DNA of 64,000 nucleotides. It comes from DATKZH01 sp964475955 (GTDB lineage: Bacteria > Planctomycetota > Planctomycetia > Pirellulales > Thermoguttaceae). The DNA is taken from contig CAYYZY010000016.1 of the NCBI GenBank assembly GCA_964475955.1, forward strand, positions 1 through 64,000, written 5' to 3'. Shown here piece by piece: positions 48,227 through 57,933 of the stretch (positions are counted from its first letter, which is position 1; every line of letters starts with the position of its first letter). A model generated the notes under the pieces. The model did not search any database. It was given only the letters and a program-made list of their open reading frames with translations, and had not been told where the DNA came from. A program made the translations under genes and the position numbers.

Positions 48227-49315
48227 CTATGCCCGGTAGGCGGGGAAGAATTGCTCGCGGGCGCGGGGGGCCGGTACGCCGGGATGAGCGAGATCGTTTC
48301 TGGCTTCCACCAGGGCGTCGTAGGCGTCCTGCCGGAGGACGCGGCGGCCGACTCGAAACGCCACGGCGCCCCGGGGTGCGAACGCCTCTTTGTAGCGGAA
48401 GATCCCGTCGTCCGGTTCGTAGCCGCCTCCGAGCACGAACCAGTGCTTCCCCTGCCGCTTGGCCCAGCGCATGATTTCGTACTTCAGCAGATCGTTGGGT
48501 CGCAGCGCGAACGCGTCCTCCTGCGTTCCGCCGAGAAACGAGTAGACGCTTTCGGCAGAAACCAACACCAGTTCGGTCGAGACGACCCTCTGCTCGTGGA
48601 CCGCGTGGAAATAGGCGAACTGCCCCGGCAGCCGCTCGTGCACCCGTTCAAACAGCTCGGTGGGAAAGAGGTATTCCGGCTGCGCGCTGCGCCGCTGCAT
48701 GGTGCTTCGATAGATTTGCAGGAAGTCGTCCAGCCGGGCTCCCGAGGAGTCGATCTCCACGTCGAGCGCGCTGCGCAGCGCCCGCTTGACGTTCTTCCGA
48801 ACCTTGTGTTTGAAATCCATCCACAAGGCGTCTTCGTCGAGGCGCAGGTCCCGAACGACGTTGCGACGTTCTTCGATCTGCGCTGCCGGGTAGGGCAGAA
48901 GGCGGTCGGCAAACAGCGAGAACCGGGCGAACTCGGAGACGACGCCGCTGTGGCGCGCCCACGCGTCGAACCGGGGCCAGAAGCGGGCGGCCAGCCGGTC
49001 GGCGTCCGGCGCGTCCCAGCAATGCGCGCCCCCGTAGCCGTACGGGGTGGTGACGTCGGTGGCCGGGCCGAGGCGGCGGACCGCGTAGGGCGTTGTTGTC
49101 AGGTCGCGAAGGATGAACGGGTAGAGGACGCGTCCCTCTTCCCCCTCCCAACACGCGCACAAGGGACGCCCTTCGTCCTGGCTGAAAATCTCCACGTAGC
49201 CGGGGTGGGCGAAGACCTCGCGTTGGGGCCAGGATTCCCAGAGCCGGATCCAGTCCGAAAGACCTTGAGGGTCTTCAAGCGAAAAGACGCGAAACGGTTC
49301 TTCCGCGTTTGCCAT
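48227..49315 (-). CDS. FemAB-like acyltransferase (GNAT-type fold)
   Basis: A 362-residue protein of the FemAB/BioF2 group, often found in exopolysaccharide or EPS/exosortase gene sets. Marks: WMDFKHKVRKNVKRALR near residue 170, which matches the FemAB motif (xFxxKxRxxxRKA), FAYFHAVHEQRVVSTELVLV in the second domain, and YSFLGGTQEDAFALRPNDLL then KYEIMRWAKRQG. It has no signal or membrane helix. It lies 124 bases upstream of the sugar transferase on the same strand. Confidence 0.8.
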   Translation of the reverse strand: MANAEEPFRVFSLEDPQGLSDWIRLWESWPQREVFAHPGYVEIFSQDEGRPLCACWEGEEGRVLYPFILRDLTTTPYAVRRLGPATDVTTPYGYGGAHCWDAPDADRLAARFWPRFDAWARHSGVVSEFARFSLFADRLLPYPAAQIEERRNVVRDLRLDEDALWMDFKHKVRKNVKRALRSALDVEIDSSGARLDDFLQIYRSTMQRRSAQPEYLFPTELFERVHERLPGQFAYFHAVHEQRVVSTELVLVSAESVYSFLGGTQEDAFALRPNDLLKYEIMRWAKRQGKHWFVLGGGYEPDDGIFRYKEAFAPRGAVAFRVGRRVLRQDAYDALVEARNDLAHPGVPAPRAREQFFPAYRA

Positions 49316-49330
49316 GGCGTCATCCCCAGT

Positions 49331-50287
49331 TCATTTTCGGGCCACCTGCTCCGCCGCGGCCGTTCGAGACCCGTCGGGCTCCGACTGCCCGCCGGCGACT
49401 TCGGGGGTGTCGGACAGGAGCTTCTCGGTGAACCGGGTGACGTAGTGGAGGCTGCTGGCCGGGTTGCTGGGGGCGAAGCCGACCACGCGGCGGTCGAGGT
49501 CCATCTGCTGGCGGAGCACGCGGCCCGCGTCGACGTCGAACCGAACGGTGCCCGACTGCTCCCGCTGGACCAGCTTCGCCTCGATGGCCGGATCGTGGAT
49601 GGGCGTGAGGATTTGGGTGCCGACCTCGATCGTGGCGACGCCCGTCTTGACGTCGCAAAGCTCGAACGTCTGGAGCGTCTTGACCCGCTTGATCGTGCCG
49701 TTGTCGAGCGGGAGCTCGACCGTGCAGGGGAACCGCCACCTGTGCCCGATGGGGACCGGCTCCTCGGGCAGCGGGATGGTCATCAGGCCTTCCTGGTTCC
49801 GGGCGGCGGCCTGGACGCGCTTGCGCCGGCGCTTGAGCACCTCGCCTTGCGGGCTCAGCTCGACCACGGAGATGACCTGGCCGACCGACTCCGCCACGTT
49901 CCGGTAGCCGGGCGGGGGCTCGTCGTCGGTCACGCTGTTGTAGCGGACTTCAGGCTGGCCGGTGAACTTGTGGCGCATGTCGACGCGCTCGACGAAGTGC
50001 TCGAAGGTGGCGGTGCCGTCAAGCGCCGTGTCGGTCACGCGCCAGGCCTTGACCGACCTGGTCACCGTCTCGGCCACCTGGGTCGTCTCGCCGATGGTGG
50101 ACCGCACGCGCGCCTGCTGCATAACTTCCCACCGGACCGTTTCGCCCGGCTGGAACTTGTAGCGGAGCGTGTACTTGACCGGCTCGGGATCGGCGGCGGC
50201 CGGCTCGGGCGGGTCGGCCGCGATCCGGCCCGCGAAAGCCGCCAGCAGCACGAGAGCGAGGGACAACGGGAGAGAGGCCTTCATCAT
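49331..50287 (-). CDS. Hypothetical secreted protein
   Basis: A 318-residue protein. The signal peptide is MMKASLPLSLALVLLAAFAG (cleavage after IAA). The mature part is beta-rich: YTLRYKFQPGETVRWEVMQQ, TRSVKAWRVTDTALDGTATF, GHRWRFPCTVELPLDNGTIK and FELCDVKTGVATIEVGTQIL. No catalytic motif is visible. AGGAAG lies 7 bases before the start. Proteins of this shape are frequent hypotheticals in planctomycetes. It is followed on the same strand by the FemAB-like gene with a 15-base gap. Confidence 0.7.
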   Translation of the reverse strand: MMKASLPLSLALVLLAAFAGRIAADPPEPAAADPEPVKYTLRYKFQPGETVRWEVMQQARVRSTIGETTQVAETVTRSVKAWRVTDTALDGTATFEHFVERVDMRHKFTGQPEVRYNSVTDDEPPPGYRNVAESVGQVISVVELSPQGEVLKRRRKRVQAAARNQEGLMTIPLPEEPVPIGHRWRFPCTVELPLDNGTIKRVKTLQTFELCDVKTGVATIEVGTQILTPIHDPAIEAKLVQREQSGTVRFDVDAGRVLRQQMDLDRRVVGFAPSNPASSLHYVTRFTEKLLSDTPEVAGGQSEPDGSRTAAAEQVARK

Positions 50288-50349
50288 GCTCGCTTCCTTT
50301 CGAGTTGATGGGCAAGCTGGATTGGGGGCGAGCTTCGCGGGGCAAGCCG

Positions 50350-51195
50350 CTACGCCCCGGGACGGTCTTTCCTCAAACGACCGCCCCAGCCCAGTTTTAC
50401 GCGCAGGGTGCGATAGTACGTGTGACCGGGCGCGGTGACCAGCCGAAACTGGACGTCGGCCCGTTGCACGCGGACGCGGTCGCCGGGCGCGACCGAACAG
50501 AGCACGCGGCCGTCCAAGACCACGGGGGTCTGCTCTCGGGCGTCGGCGACGACCATCTCGTAAACACGATCGGCGGAGTCGACCACAGGCCGGTTGGTCA
50601 GCGTGTGGGGGCTGATCGGGGAAATCACGAACGCCTGCAAGTCCTTTCGCAGGATCGGTCCCCCGGCTGAGAGGCTGTGGGCCGTGGATCCGACGGGGGT
50701 GCTGACGATCAGGCCGTCGCAACTATAGGTAGTTACCAGTTCTGAGTCAACGTAGAGATTGACCGTGAGCATGGCGAACGGCGGCCCCGCCTGGACGGCG
50801 ACCTCGTTCAGTCCGATCCGCTCGGCGAGGACCTCGTCGCCCCGGATGATCTGGCAGCGGAACATCAGATGCTCAACCACCGGGAGCTTGTCGATGGCGT
50901 GGTTGGCGAGCAGCTCGATCAGTTCGTCGGGCGCCAGATCGGCCAGAAACCCTAGCCTTCCCAGATTGACGGCGATGACCGGCAACTGGCGACGGCCCAT
51001 CTGCCGGGCGGCCCAGAGGATGGAGCCGTCGCCGCCGAGCACGATGGCCGCGTCGGCCTCCACGCGCGACAGGTCGGCCGCGCCCGTGAAGTCGGCCAGA
51101 ACGACCCGGGCGTGTTGCTCGATCAGCGGCCGCAGGCGCTCGGCCTCGCGAAGCACGTCGGGGATCTTCCCCGGTCCCAGCAGAATAACACGCAT
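50350..51195 (-). CDS. nadK: NAD kinase
   Basis: Phosphorylates NAD+ to NADP+. The 281-residue protein has GGDGSILWAARQMGRRQLPV with the GGDG motif, LNEVAVQAG with the NE motif, and CDGLIVSTPVGSTAHSLSAG, the standard NadK/PpnK order. The ATG at 51195 gives MRVILLGPGK; the longer frame to 51507 has no family match. It is divergent from the BBP7 gene, with 310 bases between. Confidence 0.93.
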   Translation of the reverse strand: MRVILLGPGKIPDVLREAERLRPLIEQHARVVLADFTGAADLSRVEADAAIVLGGDGSILWAARQMGRRQLPVIAVNLGRLGFLADLAPDELIELLANHAIDKLPVVEHLMFRCQIIRGDEVLAERIGLNEVAVQAGPPFAMLTVNLYVDSELVTTYSCDGLIVSTPVGSTAHSLSAGGPILRKDLQAFVISPISPHTLTNRPVVDSADRVYEMVVADAREQTPVVLDGRVLCSVAPGDRVRVQRADVQFRLVTAPGHTYYRTLRVKLGWGGRLRKDRPGA

Positions 51196-51505
51196 GGGGG
51201 GGTCCTTCTGGATCGGGCGGCGAATCATCCCACCGTGATGATAATCCGGAGGGCGGGCCGTGGAAACCGGACCGCTCCCCTTGTGAAGCTGGGTTACGGA
51301 TGCGGCTTGTGCGCCTCGCCGAATCGCAATACTGCCGAACCGGCCCGGGAAAGCATGGTTGCTGTGCACCATCGGGGCCGATCGAAATGGAACGAGGAGG
51401 GAGTTGCTTCGGTCGTCGGAGACGAATCTCGGGACCGTTCCGCGCCCGTGATCTGCCGAGAAGGGCGGGCGCCACACGCCAGGGCTACATTGGGAGGGAG
51501 GCTTC
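51196..51505. other. Divergent intergenic region
   Basis: A 310-base gap between nadK and the BBP7 gene. No gene and none of the palindrome families are seen. GGGAGGGAGG just before 51506 is the ribosome binding site of the BBP7 gene. Confidence 0.4.
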
Positions 51506-52585
51506 ATGAGGGCCAGTCAGTTACTTGCCGTCGGATGCGTTGTGGCCGCGTGCCTGATGATGGGCACGGCAGTGGGCGAGGAGGTTTTCGCGACCGACCT
51601 CATGCTGAGCGGCACGGGGGAATCGGCTGCCGACCCGGCGCCCTCGAGCGATTGCATGCCCGACTGTTCCTGCTGCGACATGGGAGACCTCTGTTGCGGC
51701 CCGGTGTGGACCTTCCGGGCCGGCGCGCTGATCATGGACCGCAGCACGCCGGACGACCGGCCGCTGGTCACCAACAGCTTCCGCCGGGGCGGGACCAACC
51801 TGCTCGACGCCGGCGAATTCGACTTCGATTTCCGGGGTGGCTGGGAGCTCAGCGCAATCCGCCACAACATCCGCTGCTCCTGCTGGGACCTCGAAGCCCG
51901 ATACGCCCGAATCGACGGCTGGCAATCGACGCGGGACTACGTCCTCTCGCAGACGGGGTCGGTCGTCCAGTACCGCACGCCGCTGGGCAACGTCGCCTTC
52001 CCCGCACTCGTGGGGGGCACGTACAAGTCGCATTTCGACAGCTTCGAATTGAACCTGCGTCGGCCGATCGGTTGCACCGGCGTGACCGTGCTCGGCGGCT
52101 TCCGCTTCGCCGAGCTGGACGAGCGCGGCACGACGGTCTTCCGTGTCACCGATCCGGGGCCGACCCAAAACGTCGCCACGAGCCAGATCGGCGCGATCAA
52201 CGACCTGTACGGCTTCCAGATCGGGGCCGACGCGACCCTCTGGCAGTGGTGCTGCCTGAGCCTCGACGGCAAGGTGCGGGCCGGCGTCTACTCGAATCAG
52301 GCCGTCAGCAGGGTGGCGCACCTGCAAACGGGCGGGCCCACGTGGACCGCGCGGGATGAGGACACCAACACGGCGTTCCTGGGCGAGGTCGGCCTGACCG
52401 GCACCTGCCAACTGACCGACGACCTGTCGCTTACGGCCGGTTACCAGGTGATGTGGCTGTCCGGCGTGGCCGTTGCCGGGGATCAGGTGGCGTCTGCCGA
52501 CCCGTTGGCCGGCACGGCCACGGTCGACACCACCGGCAGCCCCTTCTACCACGGGGCGAACGTCGGCCTGGAGTACTGCTGGTAA
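51506..52585 (+). CDS. BBP7 family outer membrane beta-barrel protein
   Basis: A 359-residue protein. The signal peptide is LLAVGCVVAACLMMGTAVG. A short cysteine-rich stretch follows (CMPDCSCCDMGDLCCGPVWT), then alternating strands typical of a barrel: WTFRAGALIMDRS, LEARYARIDGWQS, FELNLRRPIGCTGVTVLGGF, LYGFQIGADATLW and the ending YHGANVGLEYCW. The BBP7 family is known almost only from planctomycetes; its role is unknown. The very strong ribosome binding site suggests high expression. Confidence 0.8.
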   Translation: MRASQLLAVGCVVAACLMMGTAVGEEVFATDLMLSGTGESAADPAPSSDCMPDCSCCDMGDLCCGPVWTFRAGALIMDRSTPDDRPLVTNSFRRGGTNLLDAGEFDFDFRGGWELSAIRHNIRCSCWDLEARYARIDGWQSTRDYVLSQTGSVVQYRTPLGNVAFPALVGGTYKSHFDSFELNLRRPIGCTGVTVLGGFRFAELDERGTTVFRVTDPGPTQNVATSQIGAINDLYGFQIGADATLWQWCCLSLDGKVRAGVYSNQAVSRVAHLQTGGPTWTARDEDTNTAFLGEVGLTGTCQLTDDLSLTAGYQVMWLSGVAVAGDQVASADPLAGTATVDTTGSPFYHGANVGLEYCW

Positions 52586-53037
52586 GCTGCCGGTCGGCTT
52601 CGCAGTGCAGATCGAAAAATTCGGCGAGTCGGAGCCTCGGCCCCGGCTCGCCGGTGGCTTTTCTTGGGGAGACGCCGAGGCTAAGACGAAAGCGTTGCGG
52701 GCGTCAGCCGGTTCGCTTCGGCGCGTGGCGAGAGTCTTTTCTTGGAATTCTCGTCCTATTCTCCCAACATCCGGCCCAAGGGGGCGAATAGACGGCCGAA
52801 CCTGCCCCTCGTGCCCTCGAAGCGCACGGTCTCCCCCGCGTGGCGTCGTGACGTGTGAAACCTTGCCACGGTGGAGATTCCGCGGTCCGCCAGCTCGTGC
52901 CCGAGGCGGGAAGAGGATTGCCGCAATCTCGGAGGAACGAACCGGGGGCGACGGGGTTTTTTGCGGGAGGGGGGCGCGCACTGTTGGTCATGGCCACGAG
53001 TCCATCGTTCATTCTTGACGTCGCAGGGAGAGATCTC
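52586..53037. other. Intergenic region, nothing recognised
   Basis: A 452-base gap between the BBP7 gene and the next secreted protein. No gene or repeat of the families above was found. GGGAGAG before 53038 is the downstream ribosome binding site. Confidence 0.4.
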
Positions 53038-54801
53038 ATGTTGCGGAGACCGATCGCGTTGCTGGTTTTGGCGATTCCGGCACTCATGGTTCAGCCGGGG
53101 CGGGCAGGCGAGCCGCTGGCGCCGGCCAGCCAATGGCTCCCGGCCGGCACGCCCATCGTCGTCGAGTTGACCAGGCCCGACGCCTTTCTCGACCTGGTCC
53201 TCGATCCGGAGGTGACCGAGGCGCTCACCTCGCTGCCCGCCTTCGAGCGTCAGGCCGCCACCCCGGGATTCCGGCAGTTCCTGGGCTTGATCGACTACCT
53301 CGAGTTCCGATTGGGGAGCGACTGGCAGCCGGCGCTCCGCAAGCTGATCGGCGGCGGGGCGACGTTCGCGGTGGGGCCCAAGGAGAGCGCGTTGCTGGTG
53401 GTCGACGCCCAGGACGCGAAGATGCTCAACGAGTTGCACGAAATCCTGCGCGGATTCGCCGAGGAGGAGGCCAGGAAGGAGGGCAACCCCGACCGCGTGG
53501 CCTCGGCCGACTACCGAGGGGTGACCGGATGGACGTTCGGCCCCAACGAAGCCCACGCGATCATCGGTAACCGCCTGGTGATGTCGAACAAGCCCGACGC
53601 ATTGAAGGCCGTGATCGACATGCGCGAGGATGCCGAGGGCCAGCGCCTGGCCGATCTGCCCGCCTACCAAGCCGCCAAGAAGGCGGCCGGGCCGGAGGCC
53701 GTGGCCGTCACGTACGTGAACCTCGACGTGGTCAAGCATCTGCCGGGCGTCGACCAGGCGCTCAACGACCAGCGCAACCCGCTCGCCGCGCTCCTGTTGG
53801 CCGGCATGACGGAGGCCGTGCGCGAGTCGAGTTGGTTGGCGCTGGGGCTCCACGTCGAGGGGCATACGCTCAAGCTCGAAGCCGCCGTCGACGGCAAGGT
53901 GGCCGACGCCGCCGGCCCCGCCGCGTTCGCCATGCCCGCCGAGCCCGGCCAGGGCCCCCTCCCCCAGCTCTCGGTGCCGCGGCGGATCGCAAGCATGAGC
54001 TTCTACCGCGACCTGCACGGGTTTTACGCGGCCAAGGACGATCTTTTCCCGGAGCGGACTTCCGGGCTGATCTTCTTCGAGAACATGATGGGCATCTTTT
54101 TCAGCGGCCGGGACTTCACCGACGAGGTGCTGGGCGAGACGGAACCGGAGGTCCGCGTCGTGGTCGCCGAGCAGGAGTACGACCCGAAGGTCGGCACCCC
54201 CGGCGTGAAGATCCCGGCGGTCGCGTTGATCCTCAAGATGCGCGATCCCGAGGACTTCTCGAAGGTCATGGAGGAAGCCTGGCAGGCGGCCCTGGGGCTG
54301 GTCAACTTCACCCGCGGCCAGCAGGCGCTCCCCAAGATGACCATCGACCGGCCCGTACACGGCGACACGAAGTACTCGACCGCCTACTTCGCCAATTTGC
54401 CCGAGGACGATAAGGAGAACCTGGACATGCGGTTCAACTTCCGCCCGTCTTTGGCCATGCTCGACGATTACCTTATCCTCAGCTCGGCCGAAGGCATTAC
54501 GCGGGACCTGATCGACGCGGCGAAGGAGGAGATCGCGGCCACGGTCGAGCCGATGGCCGCGGTGCACAGCGCGGTGGAGATCGACGGGCGCCAACTGGCC
54601 TCGATTCTCGGCGCCAACCGCGACCGCCTCGTGCGTCAGAACATGGTCGAGGAAGGCCACACCCGGGAAGAGGCCGAGGCCAGCATCGACGTCCTCCTTT
54701 CCGCGGTCGAGTACGTGAAGAAGCTGTCGCTCGAAGTGGGCACGCGCGACGGGAACACGCAGGCAAGCCTGGAACTGGAACTGGCCACCGCGGGCGAGTG
54801 A
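53038..54801 (+). CDS. Hypothetical secreted protein
   Basis: A 587-residue protein. The signal peptide is PIALLVLAIPALMVQPGRAG. The mature protein has a repeated alpha/beta texture: TRPDAFLDLVLDPEVTEALT, KLIGGGATFAVGPKESALLV, NRLVMSNKPDALKAVIDM and YLILSSAEGITRDLIDAAKE. The last resembles an earlier block (RLVMSNKPDALKAVIDMRED), so the protein may be two similar halves, as in DUF3352-type proteins. No catalytic motif is clear. The ATG at 53038 follows GGGAGAG by six bases. Confidence 0.7.
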   Translation: MLRRPIALLVLAIPALMVQPGRAGEPLAPASQWLPAGTPIVVELTRPDAFLDLVLDPEVTEALTSLPAFERQAATPGFRQFLGLIDYLEFRLGSDWQPALRKLIGGGATFAVGPKESALLVVDAQDAKMLNELHEILRGFAEEEARKEGNPDRVASADYRGVTGWTFGPNEAHAIIGNRLVMSNKPDALKAVIDMREDAEGQRLADLPAYQAAKKAAGPEAVAVTYVNLDVVKHLPGVDQALNDQRNPLAALLLAGMTEAVRESSWLALGLHVEGHTLKLEAAVDGKVADAAGPAAFAMPAEPGQGPLPQLSVPRRIASMSFYRDLHGFYAAKDDLFPERTSGLIFFENMMGIFFSGRDFTDEVLGETEPEVRVVVAEQEYDPKVGTPGVKIPAVALILKMRDPEDFSKVMEEAWQAALGLVNFTRGQQALPKMTIDRPVHGDTKYSTAYFANLPEDDKENLDMRFNFRPSLAMLDDYLILSSAEGITRDLIDAAKEEIAATVEPMAAVHSAVEIDGRQLASILGANRDRLVRQNMVEEGHTREEAEASIDVLLSAVEYVKKLSLEVGTRDGNTQASLELELATAGE

Positions 54802-54862
54802 CCGCGCGGCCCGCTTCGCGGAAAGCGCCGCCCCTCTCCCTCAGCCGATAAGGGGACCGTGC

Positions 54863-56233
54863 ATGTCTGCTCGATACCAAGCACCCGCCGAGAATTCGAC
54901 CGACCCCGGCTGGGCCTGGGCACCCTACGAGCCCGACGAGAAGCGGCCGTGGGACCTCCGCCGGGCAGGGCACCTCTACCGCCGCGCCGCCTTCGGGGCC
55001 GACTGGAGCCAACTCCAGCAGGCGCTGGCCGACGGGCCCCGGCGCGCGGTCGAGCGACTGCTTCAACCCGAGACCGACGCGGCCGAATTCCACCGCCGGT
55101 ACGACCGCTACGAGTCGTCGGCCGACGCCGACGGGCTCGCCGCGTGGTGGCTGCGCCGGATGATCGAGACCCCGGATCCGCTGCGGGAAACGATGACGCT
55201 CTTCTGGCACAACCACTTCGGCACCAGCAACCTCCGCGTGAACAACGGCCCGCTGATGTGCCGGCACGTGCAACTCTTGCGCAAGCACGCCCTCGGCCCG
55301 TATCCCGAGTTGCTGGGGGCCGTCTCCCGCGACCCGGCCACGCTCGTCTCCGTGGGGGCCGACCAGAACCGCAAGTCCCGGCCCAACCCGGCCTACGTTC
55401 GACAATTGCTGGCGCGGTTCAGCCTCGGGCCGGGCAACTTCACCGAGGAAGACATCGGCGAGGCGGCCCGGGCGTTCACCGGGTGGTTCGTGCTTCGCAA
55501 CCGGCTTCGGTTCGTTTCGCGCGAGCACGACGAGGGCGTGAAACGGATCCTCGGCCGCGAAGGCGAGTTCGACGGGGAGGACGTCGTCGAACTCGTCCTC
55601 CGCGAGCCGGCCACGCCGCGGCTTCTGGTCCGGAAGCTGTACCGGTGGTTCGTCTCCGAGACGGCGGAGCCGAGCGACGCGCTGGTGGAACCGTTGGCCG
55701 CCTCGTTCGCCGCGGACTACGACGTGGCCCGGCTGGTGGGCACTATCCTCCGGTCGAACCTCTTCTACTCGCCGGCGGCGTACCGGCAGCGCGTCAAGTG
55801 CCCGGTCGCGTTCGCCATGGGGATCGTCCGCGGTCTGGAGGGCCTGGTTCCCACGGCCCGGCTCGGCACCGATCTCGCGGCGTTGGGGCAAAGGTTGTAC
55901 CACCCGCCCACGGTTCGCGGCTGGGCGGGAGGCCGCTTCTGGTTGAACGGTTCGGCGTTGGTCGGGCGCAGTAACCTGGCCGCGGCACTGCTTCGCGGCG
56001 GGGAACCTTACGGCGACAAGCTCGATCCGTTGGCCGTGGCGGCCGGGCACGGCCACGCGGACCCCGAGGCGGCCGCCCGATTCCTGGTCGACTTGTACCT
56101 CCAGGGCGATCTCGACGAGAGCGTCGCCGGGGCCTTGCGCGAGTCGGTCGCCACCGGCGAGGGCGGGTCGCCCCAGCGACTTCGCCGCTTCGCTCACCTG
56201 GTGGTCACGTTGCCCGAGTTCCAGTTGAGCTAG
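54863..56233 (+). CDS. DUF1800 domain protein
   Basis: A 456-residue protein of the DUF1800 family, usually encoded beside a DUF1501 protein as here. Marks: LRRAGHLYRRAAFGADWSQL, MTLFWHNHFGTSNLRVNNG, FTEEDIGEAARAFTGWFV, and LVRKLYRWFVSETAEPSDAL. The family is common in planctomycetes and some other bacteria and its biochemical role is unknown. No signal peptide is seen. It is followed by the DUF1501 gene after 33 bases, so the pair is one operon. Confidence 0.88.
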   Translation: MSARYQAPAENSTDPGWAWAPYEPDEKRPWDLRRAGHLYRRAAFGADWSQLQQALADGPRRAVERLLQPETDAAEFHRRYDRYESSADADGLAAWWLRRMIETPDPLRETMTLFWHNHFGTSNLRVNNGPLMCRHVQLLRKHALGPYPELLGAVSRDPATLVSVGADQNRKSRPNPAYVRQLLARFSLGPGNFTEEDIGEAARAFTGWFVLRNRLRFVSREHDEGVKRILGREGEFDGEDVVELVLREPATPRLLVRKLYRWFVSETAEPSDALVEPLAASFAADYDVARLVGTILRSNLFYSPAAYRQRVKCPVAFAMGIVRGLEGLVPTARLGTDLAALGQRLYHPPTVRGWAGGRFWLNGSALVGRSNLAAALLRGGEPYGDKLDPLAVAAGHGHADPEAAARFLVDLYLQGDLDESVAGALRESVATGEGGSPQRLRRFAHLVVTLPEFQLS

Positions 56234-56266
56234 CCGCCACCCGGAAATCTTCCACGGAGATACACG

Positions 56267-57535
56267 ATGCCTGCCAATCGACGCGAGTTTCTGAAGGCTT
56301 CCGTGGGTGCCGCCACGTTGGCGCCCTTCAGCGCGGCCGTGCCCTCGTTTCTGAGTCGCTCGGCCGCGGCGGCGGCCGCCGGGGGTTCCCAAGGCCGCGG
56401 GACGGTGCTCGTGGTCGTCCAGCTTTCCGGCGGAAACGACGGGCTGAATACCCTGGTCCCGTACGAGGACCCGGCCTACGCCAAGAGCCGGCCCACGCTG
56501 CGCATGCCGCCCGAGGAGGTCCACAAGATCGACTCGGAACTCGGCTTCCACCCACGCATGCCCGGCTTCGCGCGGCTCTACAAGGACGGGCTGTTGGGCG
56601 TAGTCCAGGGCGTCTGCTACCCGGCGAACAACCGCAATCACGAGGTGGCCATGCGCGACTGGCACACGGCCCGGCCGGGCGACCAGACGTGCCAGACCGG
56701 CTGGTTGGGCCGCACGCTGGACCTGGTCGCGTGTGCCGATCCGGCCACGGTGCCGGGTGCGTTCGTGGGGCCGATCACCCAGCCGTTCGCACTGAACGCG
56801 GAGAAGGCCGTGGTCCCGTCGATCCGGTCGCTCGACGAGTGCCAACTGGCGTCGATGCCCGGCGCGGCTGCCCAGGCGCATCGGCGACGGCTGGCCGAGG
56901 TAGCCGAGTTGCCGCGCGACGGGGGGAGCCCTCTGCTTGAGTTCGTCCGCCGGAGCACGCTTTCCGCCTACGCGGAGAGCGGGGCGATTCGTGCGGCCGC
57001 CCGGGCGAGCGCGTCGGCCGAAGCGGCCGGCTACCCCGACTTCGCCCTGGCGCGAACCTTCCACACGGTCGCCCAGATGATCCGGGCCGACGTGGGGCTG
57101 CGCGTCTACTTCGTCGAGCTCGGCGGCGGAGGAATCGGCGGGTTCGACAACCACGCCAACCAGCTCGGCAACCACTGCGCCGTGCTCGAGCAGCTCTCCG
57201 AGTCGCTCGCCGCGTTCGTCGACGACCTCGGCCGGGCGAAGCTCCTCGACCGCACGCTGGTGATGACCTTCTCCGAGTTCGGACGCACAGTGGCCGAAAA
57301 CGGGCGACGCGGCACCGACCACGGCGCCGCCGCCCCCATGTTCCTCGCCGGCGGGCGGGTCAAGCCCGGGCTGATCGGCGAACACCCCAGCCTCACCGAC
57401 CTGGACCAGGGCGCGCTGAAGTTCCACACCGACTTCCGCCGCGTCTACGCCACCGTGCTGGCCAAGTGGCTCGGCCTCGACGCTCGGGCCGTTCTCGGCG
57501 AAGAGTACGAGACGGTCGACGTGCTCAACGTTTGA
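56267..57535 (+). CDS. DUF1501 domain protein, Tat-exported
   Basis: A 422-residue protein. The twin-arginine signal NRREFLKASVGAATLAPFSA directs export. Family marks: LVVVQLSGGNDGLNTLVPYE, MPGFARLYKDGLLGVVQGVC, NHEVAMRDWHTARPG, GFDNHANQLGNHCAVLEQLS, and FSEFGRTVAENGRRGTDHGA. DUF1501 resembles the alkaline-phosphatase/sulfatase fold, so the conserved Asp, His and Asn residues may bind metal. It forms an operon with the DUF1800 gene upstream. Confidence 0.9.
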   Translation: MPANRREFLKASVGAATLAPFSAAVPSFLSRSAAAAAAGGSQGRGTVLVVVQLSGGNDGLNTLVPYEDPAYAKSRPTLRMPPEEVHKIDSELGFHPRMPGFARLYKDGLLGVVQGVCYPANNRNHEVAMRDWHTARPGDQTCQTGWLGRTLDLVACADPATVPGAFVGPITQPFALNAEKAVVPSIRSLDECQLASMPGAAAQAHRRRLAEVAELPRDGGSPLLEFVRRSTLSAYAESGAIRAAARASASAEAAGYPDFALARTFHTVAQMIRADVGLRVYFVELGGGGIGGFDNHANQLGNHCAVLEQLSESLAAFVDDLGRAKLLDRTLVMTFSEFGRTVAENGRRGTDHGAAAPMFLAGGRVKPGLIGEHPSLTDLDQGALKFHTDFRRVYATVLAKWLGLDARAVLGEEYETVDVLNV

Positions 57536-57758
57536 GCGGGCGGGCGTTGCAGGAAGGTGACCCGCGGAGGCGGAGAGACGCGGAGCGGGGAACCACGCCA
57601 GCGGCACAGCGGCGTCAGCTTCCAGCTTCCAGCTTCCAGCTTCCAGCGGTTCGGCCTTCAATCGCGACTCACTGCCCGGGCGGTCCAGGTCGGAGGTTCC
57701 CTGCCGACCGCTGGTCGTCCAAATGAGGGTGCGCGATTCCGCGGCGCGGCGACTGCCC

Positions 57759-57772
57759 CTGTAGGGAACGGC
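57759..57772. repeat. Single-arm GTAGGGAACGG copy
   Basis: The string ctgtagggaacggc matches the arms at 17306-17380 and 34376-34391. It directly abuts the next palindrome at 57774. Confidence 0.55.
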
Positions 57773-57773
57773 G

Positions 57774-57845
57774 GGGTGGCCGGGGTCGAGCGCAGCGAGC
57801 CCCCGGAATCGGTACGACTGTGGGCTCGCTGCGTTCGACCCCAGG
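57774..57845. repeat. GGGTGGCCGGGGTCGAGCGC palindrome, full copy
   Basis: Left arm ggtggccggggtcgagcgca through gcgagccc, right arm gggctcgctgcgttcgaccc through cagg, spacer cccggaatcggtacgactgt. It is the closest relative of the copy at 35021-35097. Confidence 0.85.
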
Positions 57846-57933
57846 CGCCCTGAATCGCACGCGTTATTTCCTGTCAAGGAATCTCGTGCTCTCTGGCAGC
57901 GGCCTCTGTGCCGTTCCGGAATCTCTTATGCCT

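Noticed and set aside
57618..57648. Tandem cttccag units as a possible CRISPR or VNTR locus
   Set aside because: The unit is 7-9 bases repeated about four times with no spacers; it is only a short simple repeat.
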